Part shown: positions 63,030 to 64,000 of the stretch, in pieces
Numbering within the stretch: position 1 is the first letter of the stretch
Layout of the letters: every line of letters begins with the position of its first letter
NCBI GenBank assembly: GCA_015179045.1
Contig: WHUZ01000031.1
Coordinates: 558,001 to 622,000 of the forward strand
Direction: 5' to 3'
DNA length: 64,000 bases
DNA from: Kalaharituber pfeilii
Lineage: Eukaryota; Ascomycota; Pezizomycetes; Pezizales; Pezizaceae
Translations under genes and position numbers: made by a program
Notes under the pieces: generated by a model
Told to the model about the DNA's origin: nothing
The model's input: only the letters and a program-made list of their open reading frames with translations
Database searches by the model: none

Positions 63030-63530
63030 CCACTGCTGCTAATCTGTCCTCAATCCTCCTCATATCCTTTCCTCCTCCCCAGTCCAGGACAACACAGTTG
63101 ATGTCATCTACAAATGAAGGCAGCTCGACCTCGCAATCTCTCACTGCTGCAGCCACCTTACTTTCCATCTCCTCCAAAATTGATGCCATGTAGATCAGGA
63201 AGGCTACCGGAGACAGCGGTTAGCCCTGCGGCACACCCACATCAGACCCGCCATGACTGCTCACCTGTCTATCCCCTTCTACTTCGAACTCACGCTCCTG
63301 CAAGAAGGTCTCCAGCCAGGGCAGCCGCTTCTCGGCTGGGGAACCCTGTACTCGTCCCTTGACCATATCCCATCGTGTATTGCCAAAGGCTCCCTTGACA
63401 TCCTCCATTATCAACATTGCCCCGCTACCCTGTACCAGGGCTCTCTGGCTCTTTACCACTGCCCGGAGCAAGCATCAATGACAGAGGTATTCTCATCAAG
63501 TTGTCGCCGATGAGTACTTAACATGCACCG
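63030..63530 (-). pseudogene. LINE-C RT remnant, catalytic core
   Basis: Minus strand: MEDVKGAFGNTRWDMVKGRV (RT block A), WLETFLQEREFEVEG, GVPQG then a stop and PLSPVAFLIYMASI (block B), and LPSFVDDINCVVLDW (block C, FVDD). The TAA in G-*-PLSP replaces Ser. The N-terminal parts are absent. It joins 57,638-58,092 across the nested elements. Confidence 0.82.
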
Positions 63531-63568
63531 TATTCAGACCGCTCCGTAAGATCGGTTACGATTCACGG

Positions 63569-63664
63569 TTAGACAAATTTTTTTGTCACGTGACCCCGCG
63601 TGCAGCTGTTCGCCATGGCAGGGCCCCTGGGTCTAAACCCTCAAAGCCCGGAGGCTTATTAGAC
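63569..63664 (-). mobile_element. LINE-B tail insertion, 6-bp TSD
   Basis: ttagac at 63,569-63,574 and 63,659-63,664. Minus strand: GCCTCCGGGCTTTGAGGG, TTTAGACCCAGGGGCCCTGC, the hairpin, GCGGGGTCACGTGAC and a short A tail (7). Confidence 0.85.
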
Positions 63665-64000
63665 TAGAGTTGAACCTCCTCCTATGGGCATGTGATGCAA
63701 TGTACGATCAAACGGTACAAAACGCACACTGTAACGCTACACTATTTCCATTTTTCTATTTTTGTTCATTATCCGTGCAGCCCTTCTGGACACTGCGTTA
63801 CCATTTCGTATACCTAGGTTTGAAGGTGACACGGTAGTTATACCTTTTTTGTATGCAATTTCGGTGTAAAACGGGTCAAGTTACACACAATTCCAACTAA
63901 TGGCCAAATGTTTACACTAAAAATTAGCGAGTACCAATATCACGGCCTACTTTATGAAGGGGAGGGCCTTCGGGGAGTGATAGGAATTTTGGAATGGGCG
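63665..64000. other. AT-rich end of window
   Basis: No gene or repeat is recognised. Confidence 0.4.

Larger units (their letters stand above)
58081..63041 (+). mobile_element. LINE-B tail (first-level insertion), split by a full-length LINE-A
   Basis: The TSD ccactgctgcta at 58,081-58,092 and 63,030-63,041 belongs to a short LINE-B tail: its first bases gccc lie at 58,093-58,096. The rest (CTGCCATGGCGAACAGCGCA, TGCGGGGTCACGTGAC, poly(A)) lies at about 62,970-63,029. It inserted into LINE-C. LINE-A1 then inserted into it. Confidence 0.9.

Noticed and set aside
1..64000. tRNA or rRNA genes
   Set aside because: Scanned for GGTTCGAATC-like T-arm sequences and rRNA landmarks. The few partial matches (e.g. 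near 18,573) lack a cloverleaf.

Overview
The window looks like nuclear DNA of a filamentous ascomycete fungus. Introns are short (40-66 bp, GTRNGT...CTAAC...YAG), one gene is a fungal STAND/NACHT-ankyrin receptor, there are remnants of a tyrosinase gene and of Tc1-type transposase, and the region is saturated with poly(A)-tailed non-LTR retrotransposons, solo LTRs and TIR elements. A repeat-rich Pezizomycete (truffle or morel type) would fit, but that is inference. Few host genes are intact. The rest is a repeat graveyard. || Layout. 1-3.3 kb: gene-free, with a truncated LINE. 3.3-7.0 kb: an intact 1237-residue protein with an SNTX-like N-terminus, a dynamin/AIG1-like G domain and two Cys/His clusters. 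7-20.9 kb: LINE tails, TIR elements, degraded LINE ORF1 copies and a frameshifted ORF1-like gene. 20.9-26.2 kb and 30.6-38.7 kb are two copies of one segmental duplication carrying a tyrosinase pseudogene and a small secreted cysteine-rich protein gene. A third partial copy (51.0-53.1 kb) keeps only the secreted-protein gene. 27-30.5 kb: Tc1 remnant, a MITE, and an LTR split by a 1.8-kb TIR element. 31.8-34.6 kb: a TIR element loaded with solo LTRs and inverted minisatellites. 42.1-46.6 kb: the three-exon NACHT-ankyrin gene. 47.4-54.3 kb: TIR element, many LINE tails and a 5'-inverted LINE. 54.5-63.5 kb: two long LINEs, one of them (58,097-62,960) full length and spoiled by only one visible nonsense codon, nested in a LINE-tail fragment that is itself nested in a third LINE. 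|| Three LINE families can be told apart. LINE-A ends in a small hairpin (GCCY-NNN-RGGC), then GYRATGATAT-like sequence and poly(A). LINE-B ends in a longer bulged hairpin (CCCTGC...GCGGGG), then TYACGTGA and poly(A). LINE-C is known only from internal RT fragments. The most distinctive feature of the window is a set of about twenty ultra-short insertions that contain only the last 15-90 nt of a LINE-A or LINE-B transcript plus poly(A), most flanked by 6-14 bp target-site duplications. The hairpins show compensatory changes between copies, which suggests that they are the RNA signal read by the reverse transcriptase. || Limits: everything was read by eye. Family names rest on motif recognition, not on searches. 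Repeat boundaries without target-site duplications are approximate.
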